NCBI RefSeq assembly: GCF_001050155.1
Contig: NZ_LFVY01000015.1
Location: forward strand, 1-64,000
DNA: 64,000 bases
Direction of reading: 5' to 3'
DNA from: Nitratireductor soli
GTDB lineage: Bacteria > Pseudomonadota > Alphaproteobacteria > Rhizobiales > Rhizobiaceae
Shown here: positions 1-8,626 of the stretch, in pieces
Numbering within the stretch: position 1 is the stretch's first letter
Layout of the letters: each line of letters starts with the position of its first letter
The notes under the pieces: model-generated
The model's input: the letters and a program-made list of their open reading frames with translations, nothing else
Told to the model about the DNA's origin: nothing
Databases searched by the model: none
Made by a program: the position numbers and the translations under genes

Positions 1-3
1 TTG

Positions 4-108
4 CTCGGGTCAAGCCCGAGGATGACGAGAATTGAGGTTGTAAATTACCAAGCTAAACGATTGGCCCTGTCTTTTCATACGATTCGTCATCCTCGGGCTT
101 GACCCGAG
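4..108. repeat. Inverted-repeat pair (25-bp perfect arms) at the sqdC 3' end
   Basis: Positions 4-28 and 84-108 are perfect reverse complements (25 of 25 bases). Each arm contains its own shorter palindrome (CTCGGGTCAAGCCCGAG). The right arm is read through by sqdC and supplies its last residues and stop codon. The arms look like a REP-type element common in GC-rich alphaproteobacteria; that family assignment is an inference. Confidence 0.85.
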
Positions 109-1067
109 AATCCATGCCTGAGCGGTGAAGACACATCACCAGTGCCATGTAGCTGCATAACCGTTTGGTGAAGAAGCTCCATGCCGCCGGGCCGCCAGCC
201 GAGCGCCATCAGCCGGTCGGTTCTCATCACGTTGACGCTGCCTTGATCTGCGGCCTCCGGCAGCGGATTGCCGCAACCGGTCTGGTCGGCGACGATCGCC
301 AGGAGGTCGCGCCGGTCGAGCAGCATGTCCGAAACGTTGAACACGCGGTGCGTTACCGTATTGGGCGTTGCCGTACTGGGCGTTGCCGTATCGGTGGTGG
401 CCTCCAGCACCAGCCGCACAGCCGCGCCCAGATCGTCCCCATGCACCTCCGTGCCCGCGCGCGGCGCCACGGTGCGGCCGGCCAGATAGTCCTCGAACAA
501 TTCCGCCCATTTGTGCGGCCGGCCAGGACCAGCCGGTCCGTAGACGCCGGTCACCCGGAGGCTAATGCCGGCGAAGACCGCGTTCGAAAGCGCCGCCAAT
601 GCCTGCTCCGCCTCCAGCTTGACCGCGCCGTAAAGCGTATCGGGCCGGCATTCGTCTTGCTCGTCCAGCGTTTCGCCGGCTGGCCGGAGACCGTAGACGG
701 CGCGGCTCGACAGGAACACGGTGCGCGCGACGCCGGCGGCCCGCGCCGCACGAAACAGCGCGACGCTGCCGTCGAGATTGCGGCGGCGAAAACCCTCCGC
801 ATCCTGTCCCTCGCCGCCGCGGTATTTTCCAGGCACGTGGTCGAAAGCGGCATGGATGAAGAAATCGCCGCCCTCGAACAAGGCCGTCGAAGCCGCCTTG
901 GGTTCGAGGGTAATGGGAGCGAAAGCGACCGGCGCCGAGAAGAAACCGTCGAACGGCGGGGTGCGGCCCATCACCGTCACCCGATGCCCCGCCTCCAGCA
1001 GCGCCTCGACGATGAAGCGCCCGACAAGGCCTGTCCCGCCCGAGACGATGCTGTGTCGCGCGTTCAT
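87..1067 (-). CDS. sqdC: SqdC-like NAD-dependent epimerase/dehydratase (sulfolipid operon)
   Basis: A 326-residue short-chain dehydrogenase/epimerase-type protein. The N-terminal Rossmann motif GGTGLVG is at about residues 11-17, and the YGAVK tetrad motif is near residue 147. It overlaps sqdD by four bases (ATGA) and is third in the order sqdB-sqdD-sqdC, the arrangement established in Sinorhizobium meliloti for sulfoquinovosyl diacylglycerol synthesis, where SqdC is a reductase-like protein of unclear step. The last ten or so residues (RHGFSGQARG) and the stop are encoded by a palindromic repeat, so the native tail was probably replaced. A short Thr-Ala-Thr-Pro repeat near residues 225-238 comes from a small direct repeat in the DNA. 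The name rests mostly on operon context. Confidence 0.8.
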   Translation of the reverse strand: MNARHSIVSGGTGLVGRFIVEALLEAGHRVTVMGRTPPFDGFFSAPVAFAPITLEPKAASTALFEGGDFFIHAAFDHVPGKYRGGEGQDAEGFRRRNLDGSVALFRAARAAGVARTVFLSSRAVYGLRPAGETLDEQDECRPDTLYGAVKLEAEQALAALSNAVFAGISLRVTGVYGPAGPGRPHKWAELFEDYLAGRTVAPRAGTEVHGDDLGAAVRLVLEATTDTATPSTATPNTVTHRVFNVSDMLLDRRDLLAIVADQTGCGNPLPEAADQGSVNVMRTDRLMALGWRPGGMELLHQTVMQLHGTGDVSSPLRHGFSGQARG

Positions 1068-1873
1068 GGCGCCGGATTGTCCAGCGTGTCGGTATCCGGG
1101 ATCCCCTCTCCGTCATGATAGGCACGCCAGAGGTCGATCAGCGGTCGCAGTTCCCGCGCCTTGGGATGGTCCTTCTCCCATGGCTTCTCATACTGGTAGT
1201 GCACCAGATGGACCGACTTCCAGTCCCACAGCGCCGGCATGTTGAACCAGACATATTGCAGCATGTTGAAGAACACCGGCAGGCCGTGCCAGGCGGGAAA
1301 GAACTCCTGCAGGAAGGTCTGGTCGGTGCGCGGCCAGAAGGCGTCGGGCTTATCAAGCCTTTCCAGCATCTGGCGGAACGTCGCTTCGGACGGCTTGGCG
1401 ACGAACACGCCGGAATTCAGCCGGTGAAAATCGGCCAGGCTCTCATAGACATTGGGCGCGGCGGAAAACTCCGGATAGGAAAACAGCCGGTCGATGCTGC
1501 GCACCACCAGCGCGTCGGCATCGATGAACACCACCGTCTCGTAATCGGTCAGTTGCCACAGCCGCAGCTTGGCGAAATTGTCGAGCGGCGTGTGAAATGC
1601 CGGCTTGTTGCCCTTGGTGAAGGGCGCATTGGCGTGCAGCCGGGCGCGCTGATGCCGCGCGTTGAAGGCATTGGACGTCGGCAGAAGTTCGGCAGGCACC
1701 AGCCGCGCGCCGAGCGCCGACAGCGGCTCAAGCGCCGCCGCCGGCGCGCCGCCCGTGTGCAGCACGACGATATCGGCTGCGGTGCCGGTCCGTTTCAGCG
1801 AACGCACCAGTGCCAGCGCGCCCATGGCGTAGTCGGCATTGGTGACGAGCGTCACATAGGCGTTTGCGGACAT
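1064..1873 (-). CDS. sqdD: SqdD-like family 8 glycosyltransferase
   Basis: A 269-residue glycogenin-like GT8 glycosyltransferase. The N-terminal segment YVTLVTNADYAMGALALVRS is the family's nucleotide-binding start. The DxD metal/sugar-nucleotide motif lies in FIDADALVV (D118 and D120). In S. meliloti SqdD is the glycosyltransferase of the sulfolipid operon, thought to move sulfoquinovose from UDP-sulfoquinovose to diacylglycerol at the cytoplasmic membrane. The gene begins 12 bases after sqdB and overlaps sqdC by four bases, which indicates translational coupling. The function is assigned from family plus the three-gene order. Confidence 0.87.
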   Translation of the reverse strand: MSANAYVTLVTNADYAMGALALVRSLKRTGTAADIVVLHTGGAPAAALEPLSALGARLVPAELLPTSNAFNARHQRARLHANAPFTKGNKPAFHTPLDNFAKLRLWQLTDYETVVFIDADALVVRSIDRLFSYPEFSAAPNVYESLADFHRLNSGVFVAKPSEATFRQMLERLDKPDAFWPRTDQTFLQEFFPAWHGLPVFFNMLQYVWFNMPALWDWKSVHLVHYQYEKPWEKDHPKARELRPLIDLWRAYHDGEGIPDTDTLDNPAP

Positions 1874-1885
1874 GCGGGATGCAAC

Positions 1886-3106
1886 TCAGCCGACGCTCTT
1901 CAGCCGCTTGCCTTCCGGATCGCGTTCGATGGTCGGCGCGATGTCCTTGGTCCAGGCGGAAACCGCCGGGATGCGGCTGCGGTCGACGCGGTAGGCGAAC
2001 TTCTTCGCCACATCGACCACCTCGCCAAGCAATCCCTCTTCCAGCGTCGTCGGGTTGAGACCGAGCGCCAGGAATTTGTCGTTCCTGACCACCAGGTCGT
2101 TTTCGGCCGCTTCCTTGCGCGGATTGGGCAGGTAGGCGACCTTTGCGCCGCTCATGCGCGCCACCAGTTCGGCCAGATCCCGCACCCGGTGCGTTTCCGT
2201 CATCTGGTTGAAGATCTCCACCCGGTCGCCACGCTTCGGCGGGCTTTTCAGGGCCAGGTCGATGCAGCGCACCGAATCCTGGATGTGGATGAAGGCGCGG
2301 GTCTGACCGCCCGTGCCATGCACCGTCAGCGGATAGCCGATGGCCGCCTGGATCAGGAAGCGGTTGAGCACCGTGCCATAGTCGCCGTCATAGTCGAAGC
2401 GGTTGATCAGTTGCGGATGCAGCAGCGTTTCCCTGGTGTGCGTGCCCCAGACGATGCCTTGATGCAGGTCGGTGATGCGCACCCCGTCATTCTTGGCGTA
2501 GAACTGGAACAGGAGCTGATCCAGGCATTTGGTCATGTGGTAGATCGAGCCGGGATTGCTCGGATAGAGGATTTCCTGCGTCGCCGTTTCCCCGGCAAGC
2601 GTCTCGACGCCGACCGGCAGATAGCCTTCGGGGATCGCAGCACCCACCGAGGAATAGCCGTAGACGCCCATCGTGCCCAGGTGCACCAGATGCGCATCGA
2701 GGCCGATCTCGGTCATCGCGTTGAGCAGATTGTGCGTCGCATTGGTGTTGTTGTTGACCGTGTAGTTCTTGTGCCGATCGCTCTTCATCGAATAGGGCGC
2801 GGCGCGCTGCTCGGCGAAATGGACGATCGCGTCCGGCCGATGCTCGGCGAGCCAGGCCTTCAGCACGTCGTAATCGCGCGCCAGGTCGATCAGGTGAAAC
2901 CTGATGCGCCGGCCGGTTTCCTGATGCCAGATGCGCGTCCGCTCCTGGATGGAATCCATCGGCGTCAACGACTGCACGCCAAGCTCTGTGTCGATCCAGC
3001 GCCGGGACAGATTGTCGACGATGTGCACCTCGTGCCCGCCCGCCGACAGGTGGAGCGATGTCGGCCAGCCGACGAATCCATCGCCGCCAAGAACTGCAAT
3101 CTTCAT
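1886..3106 (-). CDS. sqdB: UDP-sulfoquinovose synthase
   Basis: A 406-residue extended short-chain dehydrogenase that makes UDP-sulfoquinovose from UDP-glucose and sulfite, the head-group donor for sulfolipid. The NAD-binding motif GGDGFVGW is at residues 7-14. The catalytic residues are visible as T145 (GTMGVYG) and Y189/K193 (YHMTK). Upstream in-frame codons exist, but the start at 3106 is chosen because GGAGG lies about 10 bases before it and the protein then begins directly with the Rossmann strand (MKIAVLGG). It is the first gene of sqdBDC. Sulfolipid often replaces phospholipid under phosphate limitation; no Pho box was recognised upstream. Confidence 0.95.
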   Translation of the reverse strand: MKIAVLGGDGFVGWPTSLHLSAGGHEVHIVDNLSRRWIDTELGVQSLTPMDSIQERTRIWHQETGRRIRFHLIDLARDYDVLKAWLAEHRPDAIVHFAEQRAAPYSMKSDRHKNYTVNNNTNATHNLLNAMTEIGLDAHLVHLGTMGVYGYSSVGAAIPEGYLPVGVETLAGETATQEILYPSNPGSIYHMTKCLDQLLFQFYAKNDGVRITDLHQGIVWGTHTRETLLHPQLINRFDYDGDYGTVLNRFLIQAAIGYPLTVHGTGGQTRAFIHIQDSVRCIDLALKSPPKRGDRVEIFNQMTETHRVRDLAELVARMSGAKVAYLPNPRKEAAENDLVVRNDKFLALGLNPTTLEEGLLGEVVDVAKKFAYRVDRSRIPAVSAWTKDIAPTIERDPEGKRLKSVG

Positions 3107-3227
3107 GGGTTTCTGCCTCCGATGTAACGTGCGCCTTGTCTGCGACAAACGGTCGAATCTCTTCAAGAAATACCCCTTAACAGAGATTTATGACAGTTAG
3201 TTCCGAAACGGTTCGGCACTGTTACGC

Positions 3228-3264
3228 GAAAGAGCCGGCTCCCGTGCGGAAGCCGGCTCCACTG
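3228..3264 (-). terminator. Hairpin downstream of the DUF1344 gene
   Basis: Read on the minus strand, two copies of AGCCGGCT form an 8-bp stem around a 10-base loop, followed by CTTTC. It lies just beyond the 3281 stop codon and probably terminates that gene. The T run is short. Confidence 0.55.
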
Positions 3265-3280
3265 CTGGAGAAAAGCGGGA

Positions 3281-3523
3281 CTACATTTGCGCTTCGACCG
3301 CTGTCACTTCATTGGTGGTGTCGTCGACGGTCAGCTTGACTTTGGCGCCTTCCGTCAGACTGGTAAGATCGACGCCGGCGCTCGCCGTGTAGACCGTGCC
3401 GTCATCAAGGGCGATCGTCTGTGTCGCCGGATCGACCGTCTGCACCGTGCCTTCGACTTCGGCGGCATAGGCCGCCAGCGTGAGGAAACCGGTCGCGGCG
3501 ATGGCTGCAAGGATGGTCTTCAT
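3281..3523 (-). CDS. DUF1344 family small secreted protein
   Basis: An 80-residue protein with an N-terminal signal peptide (about residues 1-21, ending AAYAAE). A short beta-rich mature part of the DUF1344 type follows (VEGTVQTVDPATQTIALDDG). The start is set by AAAGGAG about 8 bases before 3523; the longer in-frame extension reads into a dispersed repeat and is rejected. Function is unknown. Members are common small periplasmic proteins in rhizobia. It is monocistronic, with a hairpin downstream. Confidence 0.85.
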   Translation of the reverse strand: MKTILAAIAATGFLTLAAYAAEVEGTVQTVDPATQTIALDDGTVYTASAGVDLTSLTEGAKVKLTVDDTTNEVTAVEAQM

Positions 3524-3543
3524 CAAGTGAACTCCTTTGGCTT

Positions 3544-3648
3544 CAGAGCGCCATGCGTCCGTTCGGACGCATGAAGGACGCTCCACCTCTCTGTTTCTCC
3601 ACATTCATGCGGACGTCAGGTGATTTCACCCGACTGCAAAATGCTTCA
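3544..3648. repeat. Mosaic hairpin repeat, copy 1
   Basis: Three successive hairpins are visible: GCGTCC/GGACGC near 3556-3570, GCATTC/GCGG-type pairing near 3603-3612, and CAGGTG/CACC near 3617-3631, ending in CTGCAAAATGCTT. The layout matches copies near 4.97, 20.7, 30.4, 47.3, 57.7 and 62.5 kb. It lies directly upstream of the DUF1344 gene. Confidence 0.8.
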
Positions 3649-4138
3649 AGGACGCCGGTCCAGCACTCGGTTTAGGCTTGGGGGGCTGGAGAACCAGACC
3701 GGCAGGCAAAAAATAGGCCGCAATGCCCGCCGATCTCAAATCAAACAGGATGACCGCGACACACACGCACGACGCCGCAGCAATGCCGCATTTTGCCGTT
3801 CGGCCACGGACCGTGGCGGCAATGGGGCAGCGTGAGCGGCCAAAGGCGCAGACACCGCCCCGCAACGCCTGTGGCGCGAATGGGGCGGCGGCTGCAGCTT
3901 TGCCCAGATCGGCGCGCCGAGCGATCACGAAACATCGCTTGCGACGGGCGTGATGGACGATGGCGATAACTTCCGGTTACCGCCGGCCGCGCCACGTGAA
4001 GACGGGCCGGCGCGGGGGGATGCGCCGGCCCTGGGATGACCGCAACGGATGTGGGAGAGCGGGGAGCGGTCACCCGTCGAATGCTTCATGCGTCGTTCAA
4101 CGGCCTCCTTTCATTGACGATTGCGAGGAAGGCGAAGG
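3649..4138. other. Gene-poor interval
   Basis: About 490 bases with no convincing gene. Minus-strand frames at 3626-3928 and 3741-4073 stay open, but one runs into the mosaic repeat and neither has a recognisable domain or good ribosome-binding site. No RNA gene was recognised. Confidence 0.5.
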
Positions 4139-4471
4139 TTAGAGACGGCAGCGATGGCGGTATCCGTCGAAGCCGAGATAGCTGTCGCTGTACTCGCTGT
4201 AGGAGCGGTAGCGGGCATAGCAGCGCGCCACATGGCGCTCCCACGAATAGCCGCCGCCATAGACGGGAGCCGGTGCATAGGACGGGCCGTAGTAATGACG
4301 GCGGGAATCGGCGATCAGCCCGCCGACGATCAGCCCGCCGACACCGGCGATCGCCGCCGCCTCGCCCGGCGACAGACTGCCGGCACGGCTTTCGTTGATG
4401 GCGCCCGACAGCGCGGTGGCGGCGATGGTGGCGGCCAGAAGGCCGGTAGCGATGATGCGTTTGATGGTCAT
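4139..4471 (-). CDS. BA14K family protein
   Basis: A 110-residue secreted protein of the BA14K family, first described as a Brucella immunoreactive lectin-like protein. Residues 1-30 are a signal peptide. Residues 37-55 form a small, Gly-rich hydrophobic segment (AAIAGVGGLIVGGLIADSRR). The C-terminal family motif is C-ARYRSYSEYSDSYLGFDGYRHRC. The start at 4471 is fixed by GGAGG eight bases upstream. A second BA14K gene at 20027 has the same architecture. The role is unknown, probably at the envelope. Confidence 0.85.
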   Translation of the reverse strand: MTIKRIIATGLLAATIAATALSGAINESRAGSLSPGEAAAIAGVGGLIVGGLIADSRRHYYGPSYAPAPVYGGGYSWERHVARCYARYRSYSEYSDSYLGFDGYRHRCRL

Positions 4472-4734
4472 GTCATCCTCCTTGGCGATGAATGGCCGGC
4501 CCTTCCGGCCGCCCGATATCCATGGGTCGCGGCAGGTCGGACATTGGTTCACGCAAGGCGATGATTTTTTCTGCGAACCGCAAAAACGCCGCCAAATCCG
4601 CATGTTGCAAGGCTGCAACAAAGATTCGCCATAATGAAAAGCGGAAATAATCGTGCTACCGTGGCAATGCGAAGCGGCGATGGACGGCGGCACTAGGAGC
4701 ACGATCGCGCCTTCGCACGGCAGAGGAGGGCCGG

Positions 4735-4971
4735 ATGATGGCCAAGTCTCGAGTACCACATATCCGTACCGGCATTTACGACGCCGAGGAAATGACCGCG
4801 ATGCGCAATGCCATCGATGCGGTGTGCAGCGAACTGGGCGTCAGGCGTACCGACCGCAAGACCCGCGAGCGGGTCGCCGGCCATGTGATGCGCTCCTGGG
4901 CGGACGGACGGCGCATGCCGCTGAACCTGGTCCAGGCCGGTCTCGACGGCGTTACGCGGCTCGACGCATAA
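4735..4971 (+). CDS. Small conserved hypothetical protein
   Basis: A 78-residue, soluble, charged protein preceded by GAGGAGG about 7 bases before the first ATG; a second ATG follows immediately. The sequence is mostly helical, and its pattern (IYDAEEMTAMRNAIDAVCSELG, RTDRKTRERVAGHVMRSW) resembles small uncharacterised rhizobial proteins. No catalytic motif is visible. It runs divergent to the BA14K gene and ends in a mosaic repeat. Function unknown. Confidence 0.7.
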   Translation: MMAKSRVPHIRTGIYDAEEMTAMRNAIDAVCSELGVRRTDRKTRERVAGHVMRSWADGRRMPLNLVQAGLDGVTRLDA

Positions 4972-5088
4972 CGCTCAAACCTTTAGCATTTTGCCGTCAG
5001 GTGGTTTCACCTGACATCCGCATAAATGCGGAAAAACAAAGAGATAGAGCGTCCTTTATGCATCCGAATGGACGCATGGCGCTCTAGG
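4972..5088. repeat. Mosaic hairpin repeat, copy 2 (reverse orientation)
   Basis: It carries the same three hairpin modules as the 3.6-kb copy, in the opposite direction: CAGGTGGTTTCACCTG, CCGCATAAATGCGG, and the GCGTCC..GGACGC module ending GGCGCTCTAG. It fills the gap between two convergent small genes and may act as a bidirectional terminator. Confidence 0.82.
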
Positions 5089-5155
5089 CGGCACAAGGCC
5101 CGCCGCCTTGATGCACCCACCCGTTCAGGCCGGTGCACCAGAACGCCAGCGCGCC

Positions 5156-5377
5156 TCAGCGCTTCTGCCCGACCCGCCACGCCAGCAAGCCGAGAGCCGC
5201 CGCCAGCAGCCAGGGCAGCGCCGCGATCATCATGAATTCATCGTCGATGAAGTCGCTCAATTCTATCCCGCAGCCGGTCCGCGCGGCGTGGCCGCACATG
5301 GCCGAACTCAGTGCCGCCCAGACGGCGACCGGTGCGGCGAAGGCCAGGACGGCGAGGATGGCGAGGGTGATTTTCAT
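5156..5377 (-). CDS. Small membrane protein
   Basis: A 73-residue protein with two hydrophobic segments, about residues 3-24 and 48-66, the second followed by a positively charged end (RVGQKR). Two cysteines (C28, C36) lie between them. The predicted topology is a hairpin in the inner membrane. The ribosome-binding site is weak, so the start at 5377 rests on the membrane segment. No family was recognised. Confidence 0.5.
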   Translation of the reverse strand: MKITLAILAVLAFAAPVAVWAALSSAMCGHAARTGCGIELSDFIDDEFMMIAALPWLLAAALGLLAWRVGQKR

Positions 5378-5642
5378 CAACAATCCATTCGGTGGGTTCG
5401 GGGTCTGAAGCGTCCTCGTAACGCATTTCTTCCGCCGGGTGAAATCGCCGCTTGCCGCGCCCCGCAGCCTCCGGCCGGCCCTATTGCATTTGCACAACAC
5501 CGGCGAATGAAAACAATTTGTTTCAGGCAGAAACCTGGCGTTACTGTTTATTCGCCCCGCGAACGGGACTATCTTGCGGCCGATTTCCATCGATGATCGC
5601 ACCGGCAATCGCCACTGGCGGTCAATTGCGGGATTGCCGCCC

Positions 5643-6762
5643 ATGCCTTGCCGTCCACCCCGGCCCGCCCTCCTCGCAGCGGTGCTGACCGTTCTGTTGA
5701 CGCCCTGGCTGGCGCCGACGCCCGGCGCCGCGCAGGAGAGCCATGACATGAATGCCGTGTTCAGCCGGCAGCAGGCGCGCGCCATGGACAGCCAGGCGCG
5801 CCAGCTCTCGCTGGTGCGCGAGCGGCTGGCCAACCACGCGCCGCCTGCGGGCCGACGGCGGCAACACGGCGACGAGCCTGCTCAGGCTGCACGTGAAGGG
5901 CGCCGACGCGGCGCGCAGCACCGTGCTCGACACGCGCCGGGCGCTGGCGCCGCAAAAGCTGCGCCGCACCGACAGGCTGGCCGCTTGGGCGGCGGGCGAA
6001 GCGGTGCTGAGCGAGGCGCGCACCAACGACCCGCGCGCCTCGGCGCTGTCGAGCAAGGGCATCGCCTTCGGCGCCGACATGCGTCTGTCGCGGCGCCTGC
6101 TGATCGGCAATGCGGTGGGCCTCGCCTATGACCGCTCGCCGCTTTCGACCGACCTCACCTATGCGGCAGGCAGCCTGTCGAACACGTTTTACGGCACGTT
6201 CTTCGCCACACCCGACACCTATCTCGACGCAGCGCTGGGCGGCGCGCAGAGCGGCTTCGCCGGCTGGGCGGACGGTGGCTCCGGGCTGGCGAACGCCGCC
6301 GGCAGCCAGGTTTACGCCATGCTGCGCGCCAGCCGCCGGCTGGACCTTGACCTGCATCTGGGCCGGGTGACGCTGCGCGGCTACAGCCAGGGCACGGTGG
6401 CGCGGATGCGCTTCACCGGCGCAGCCCCCGACCGGCAGGCGCGCCGGGCGGAAATAGCGCTCGGGCTGGGCGGCGAGACGCAGCTTTCGACCCGGCGCGG
6501 ACGGCTGACGCCGCGCGCCGGGCTGGAATGGCGCATCGCCCGCGTGCGGCGCACGACGCCCGATCCTGACGTTGATCCGGAGCGGCCGGAGGCGGAAGCG
6601 ACACGCAGCATCAGCCAATCGGCGCGCATCGCCGCCACCGCCGGCTTCGACTGGGCGCTCAACCCGCGCGCCACGGTGAAGGCCGATTACGGCCTGTCGG
6701 CCGGCACGGAGACGTTTGCCCCGAAACAGACGGTCAAGGCGCGCTTCACGCTGCGTTTCTAG
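5643..6762 (+). pseudogene. Autotransporter-type outer-membrane beta-barrel protein, frameshifted
   Basis: The signal peptide and the first 65 or so residues are in one frame (MPCRPPRPALLAAVLTVLLT, then QARQLSLVRERLANHA). The rest lies one frame over from about 5845: a 300-residue barrel with alternating strands, ending in KARFTLRF with the C-terminal Phe typical of outer-membrane barrels. The switch lies between about 5831 and 5862, in a C/G-rich run with no obvious slippery heptamer. A single extra base would restore one frame, so this is either a recent pseudogene or a sequencing error. The barrel resembles the autotransporter domain at 52.4 kb. The stop codon abuts a repeat. Confidence 0.75.
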
Positions 6763-6892
6763 AGCATTTCCGCTTTTCTCCGAAACACGCAAATGCTCTA
6801 TCTCTTTGTTTTTACGCAATTCCGGACGGAAAACCGGTTCCCACTTTTCCTGGAATTGCTCCAGAGCGCCATGCGTCCATTCGGACGCCATC
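6760..6892. repeat. Dispersed rhizobial-type repeat with mosaic end, copy 3
   Basis: It begins TAGAGCATTTCCGC, inside the stop codon of the preceding gene, and carries the ATGCTCTATCTCTTTGTTTTTACGC core and a GGAATTGCTC block. It ends with the GCGTCC/GGACGC hairpin shared with the other mosaic copies. It looks like two repeat types joined. Confidence 0.75.
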
Positions 6893-6933
6893 GGACACGA
6901 CACAATGGTTTGCACCCCATTGCATTGACCCGG

Positions 6934-7124
6934 TGCGTGGTTCGACAAGCTCACCATGAGGGCGGTGTAGGGCTGCAAGCCCATCTGCCACGTCTCGAAA
7001 TCAGGCTCCCTGCCAACCAATCGCCCTCACCCTGCCAAGCTTAACCGCCCTCATCCTGCCAAGCTCAACCGCCCTCATCCTGCCAAGCTCAACCGCCCTC
7101 ATGGTGAGCTTGTCGAACCACGCA
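6934..7124. repeat. 33-bp perfect inverted repeat enclosing 24-bp tandem repeats
   Basis: Positions 6934-6966 and 7092-7124 are perfect 33-bp inverted repeats (core GGTTCGACAAGCTCACCATG). Between them, 7022-7093 holds three consecutive 24-bp units (CGCCCTCATCCTGCCAAGCT + CAAC); the first unit differs by two bases. There is no coding potential. Confidence 0.88.
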
Positions 7125-7258
7125 CAACGCCGTTGCCGCAAGATCGAAATTGGCATGCGTCGTGTACTGTGCACAGGTCACTCAAAATTCCCTATCTCCT
7201 GCTTGCACCGCATTTATGCGGTGCGAACTGGCCCAGCAATGGATGTTTCCGCGCCGGC

Positions 7259-7633
7259 TCAGCGTGGCCATGCCGGTTCGCCCATCACCATCTCGAAGCG
7301 CTCCACCTGGCAGACCCAGCCGATCATCAGCGCGGCGCAGGCGACGCGCAGCCGGTCGAGCGCCGCCTCGTCCCACAGGGGCAGGCAAGGCGCCGGGTCT
7401 TTTTCGCCGAACCCGCCGCAGCAATGGCCTGAACGGCGGCAGCGCTTGCCGGCGCAGCGCGGCGCCAGCGCCAGTTCATTGGCCAGAAAGCGGTACATCA
7501 CGACCATCTCGGCGCGCGACCAGGGCGGCGGCTCGATCGGCAGGGTGAGCGGGAAGGCGCTCTCCGGCAGCGAGCAGCGCGCCACGCCGAGCGCCCGCGC
7601 CATGTCTTCCAGAACCATTTTCTGCTGCTGCAT
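7259..7633 (-). CDS. Cysteine-containing conserved hypothetical protein
   Basis: A 124-residue soluble protein. The start at 7633 is supported by GGGAGAA about 7 bases upstream. It has a cluster CAGKRCRRSGHCCGG near residues 58-72 followed by a PC pair, a plausible metal or Fe-S site. Otherwise it is helical, with a C-terminal hydrophobic stretch. Proteins of this look occur as uncharacterised small rhizobial genes. No function is assigned. Confidence 0.65.
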   Translation of the reverse strand: MQQQKMVLEDMARALGVARCSLPESAFPLTLPIEPPPWSRAEMVVMYRFLANELALAPRCAGKRCRRSGHCCGGFGEKDPAPCLPLWDEAALDRLRVACAALMIGWVCQVERFEMVMGEPAWPR

Positions 7634-8389
7634 CGTCTTCTCCCTTGGTCGGGTTCCTGTCCGGCCGCGCGGCACGGTTTTTCGGCCAGCCGCCGGCAGC
7701 GCCACGCCCGCCGAACGCGTCTGGCCATTGTCGGTTCGGGAAGCGGGGCGCGTTGTCCGTGCCTCTCGAATGGATAATGCTGGCGCGCACCACGCGCCCC
7801 GCCGGCCGCTGTCCCCCGGTCGACCGGTCAAAGGGATGCAGGACGTTCCACCGGCGTGCCTCCGGTCCGCCGCTTGCGCGAATGGACCCTCGGCGCGCAG
7901 GAACCGTTTCACCGGCCCCTGTCCGCATGGCGAACAATCCCCACCCCCGCGGCTTCTCCGCATTCCGCGCCTGCCTGCCTTGCGGCACACCGGCACGAGA
8001 TTCCGGCCTGCTGCGGGCCCTCACAAGGCTCCGGGAACCGATCCCCGGAGCGGGAGGCTGCCGCCGCCCTCCCCGACCCCCGGTCCGGACCGGGTTCCCG
8101 CGAGGGCGATGGGGGGATTATGGGCGCGGTTGGAAGCGCGGGGACAAGAATGCGGGGGATTTTCTGGGCGGACGCGGGAAAAGGCAGGATTGGCAAGGGG
8201 TTGGCGTGGAGGAAGGGGGTTTTGGGGTGTGGGTTTGTCCTCGTTGGGTGTGGAGGAAGCAGCGTCTACCAGTATTCAGGCGCAGGGAATTTCGCTGCGG
8301 ATGCGTGGAGTGGCTGGAACGGGGGCCGGGAGGGGATTGGCGGCTTTTGAGCGAATGAGCAACCTGAATTGCCTTTCCTGCGGCTGAGA
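7634..8389. other. Gene-poor interval with a strand-composition switch
   Basis: About 750 bases in which long frames are open on both strands but none has a believable protein composition. From about 7900 to 8100 the plus strand is C-rich; from about 8100 to 8350 it becomes strongly G-rich (runs such as GGAAGGGGGTTTTGGGGTG). No RNA gene or repeat was recognised. Confidence 0.5.
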
Positions 8390-8626
8390 TCAAACGGCTG
8401 CTTGCAACCGCATTGCGGCCTTTCTGCCTAACTTGCCGCGACCCGAAACCAGCCATTCGAAAAGTACTTGGCTTTCGACTTCATCGAGGCCGATGGCAGA
8501 CCAGCGGATTTTGAGCAACCATCTCAGGAACCTGACATTTTCACTTCTACGTTCTTCGTATCCAGCCTCCGGCGAGGTAGAGCAACCGCCACACGATGTG
8601 AAGAACAGACGCCGACCGATTGACAA
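8390..8626 (-). CDS. Possible small hypothetical protein
   Basis: A 78-codon frame in a stretch that is lower in GC than its surroundings. The C-terminal half has reasonable composition (RWLLKIRWSAIGLDEVESQV), but there is no good ribosome-binding site and no recognised family. It sits beside the AIPR-like gene and could be a remnant from the same acquisition. Low confidence. Confidence 0.25.
   Translation of the reverse strand: MSIGRRLFFTSCGGCSTSPEAGYEERRSENVRFLRWLLKIRWSAIGLDEVESQVLFEWLVSGRGKLGRKAAMRLQAAV

Noticed and set aside
1115-3127. A 670-codon open frame on the plus strand opposite sqdB/sqdD
   Set aside because: It is the antisense of two confident genes in GC-rich DNA and has low-complexity Arg/His-rich composition with no domain.
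3626-3928. Possible small membrane protein with a hydrophobic segment
   Set aside because: The C-terminal end is encoded by a mosaic repeat, the start lacks a ribosome-binding site, and a competing frame overlaps it. Left unannotated.
6934-7124. Short CRISPR-like array
   Set aside because: The 24-bp units are contiguous without unique spacers, and no cas gene is present.
7645-8358. Possible 237-residue protein in the gene-poor stretch
   Set aside because: Arg/Gly/Trp-rich with no domain, no ribosome-binding site, and equally long frames on the other strand.
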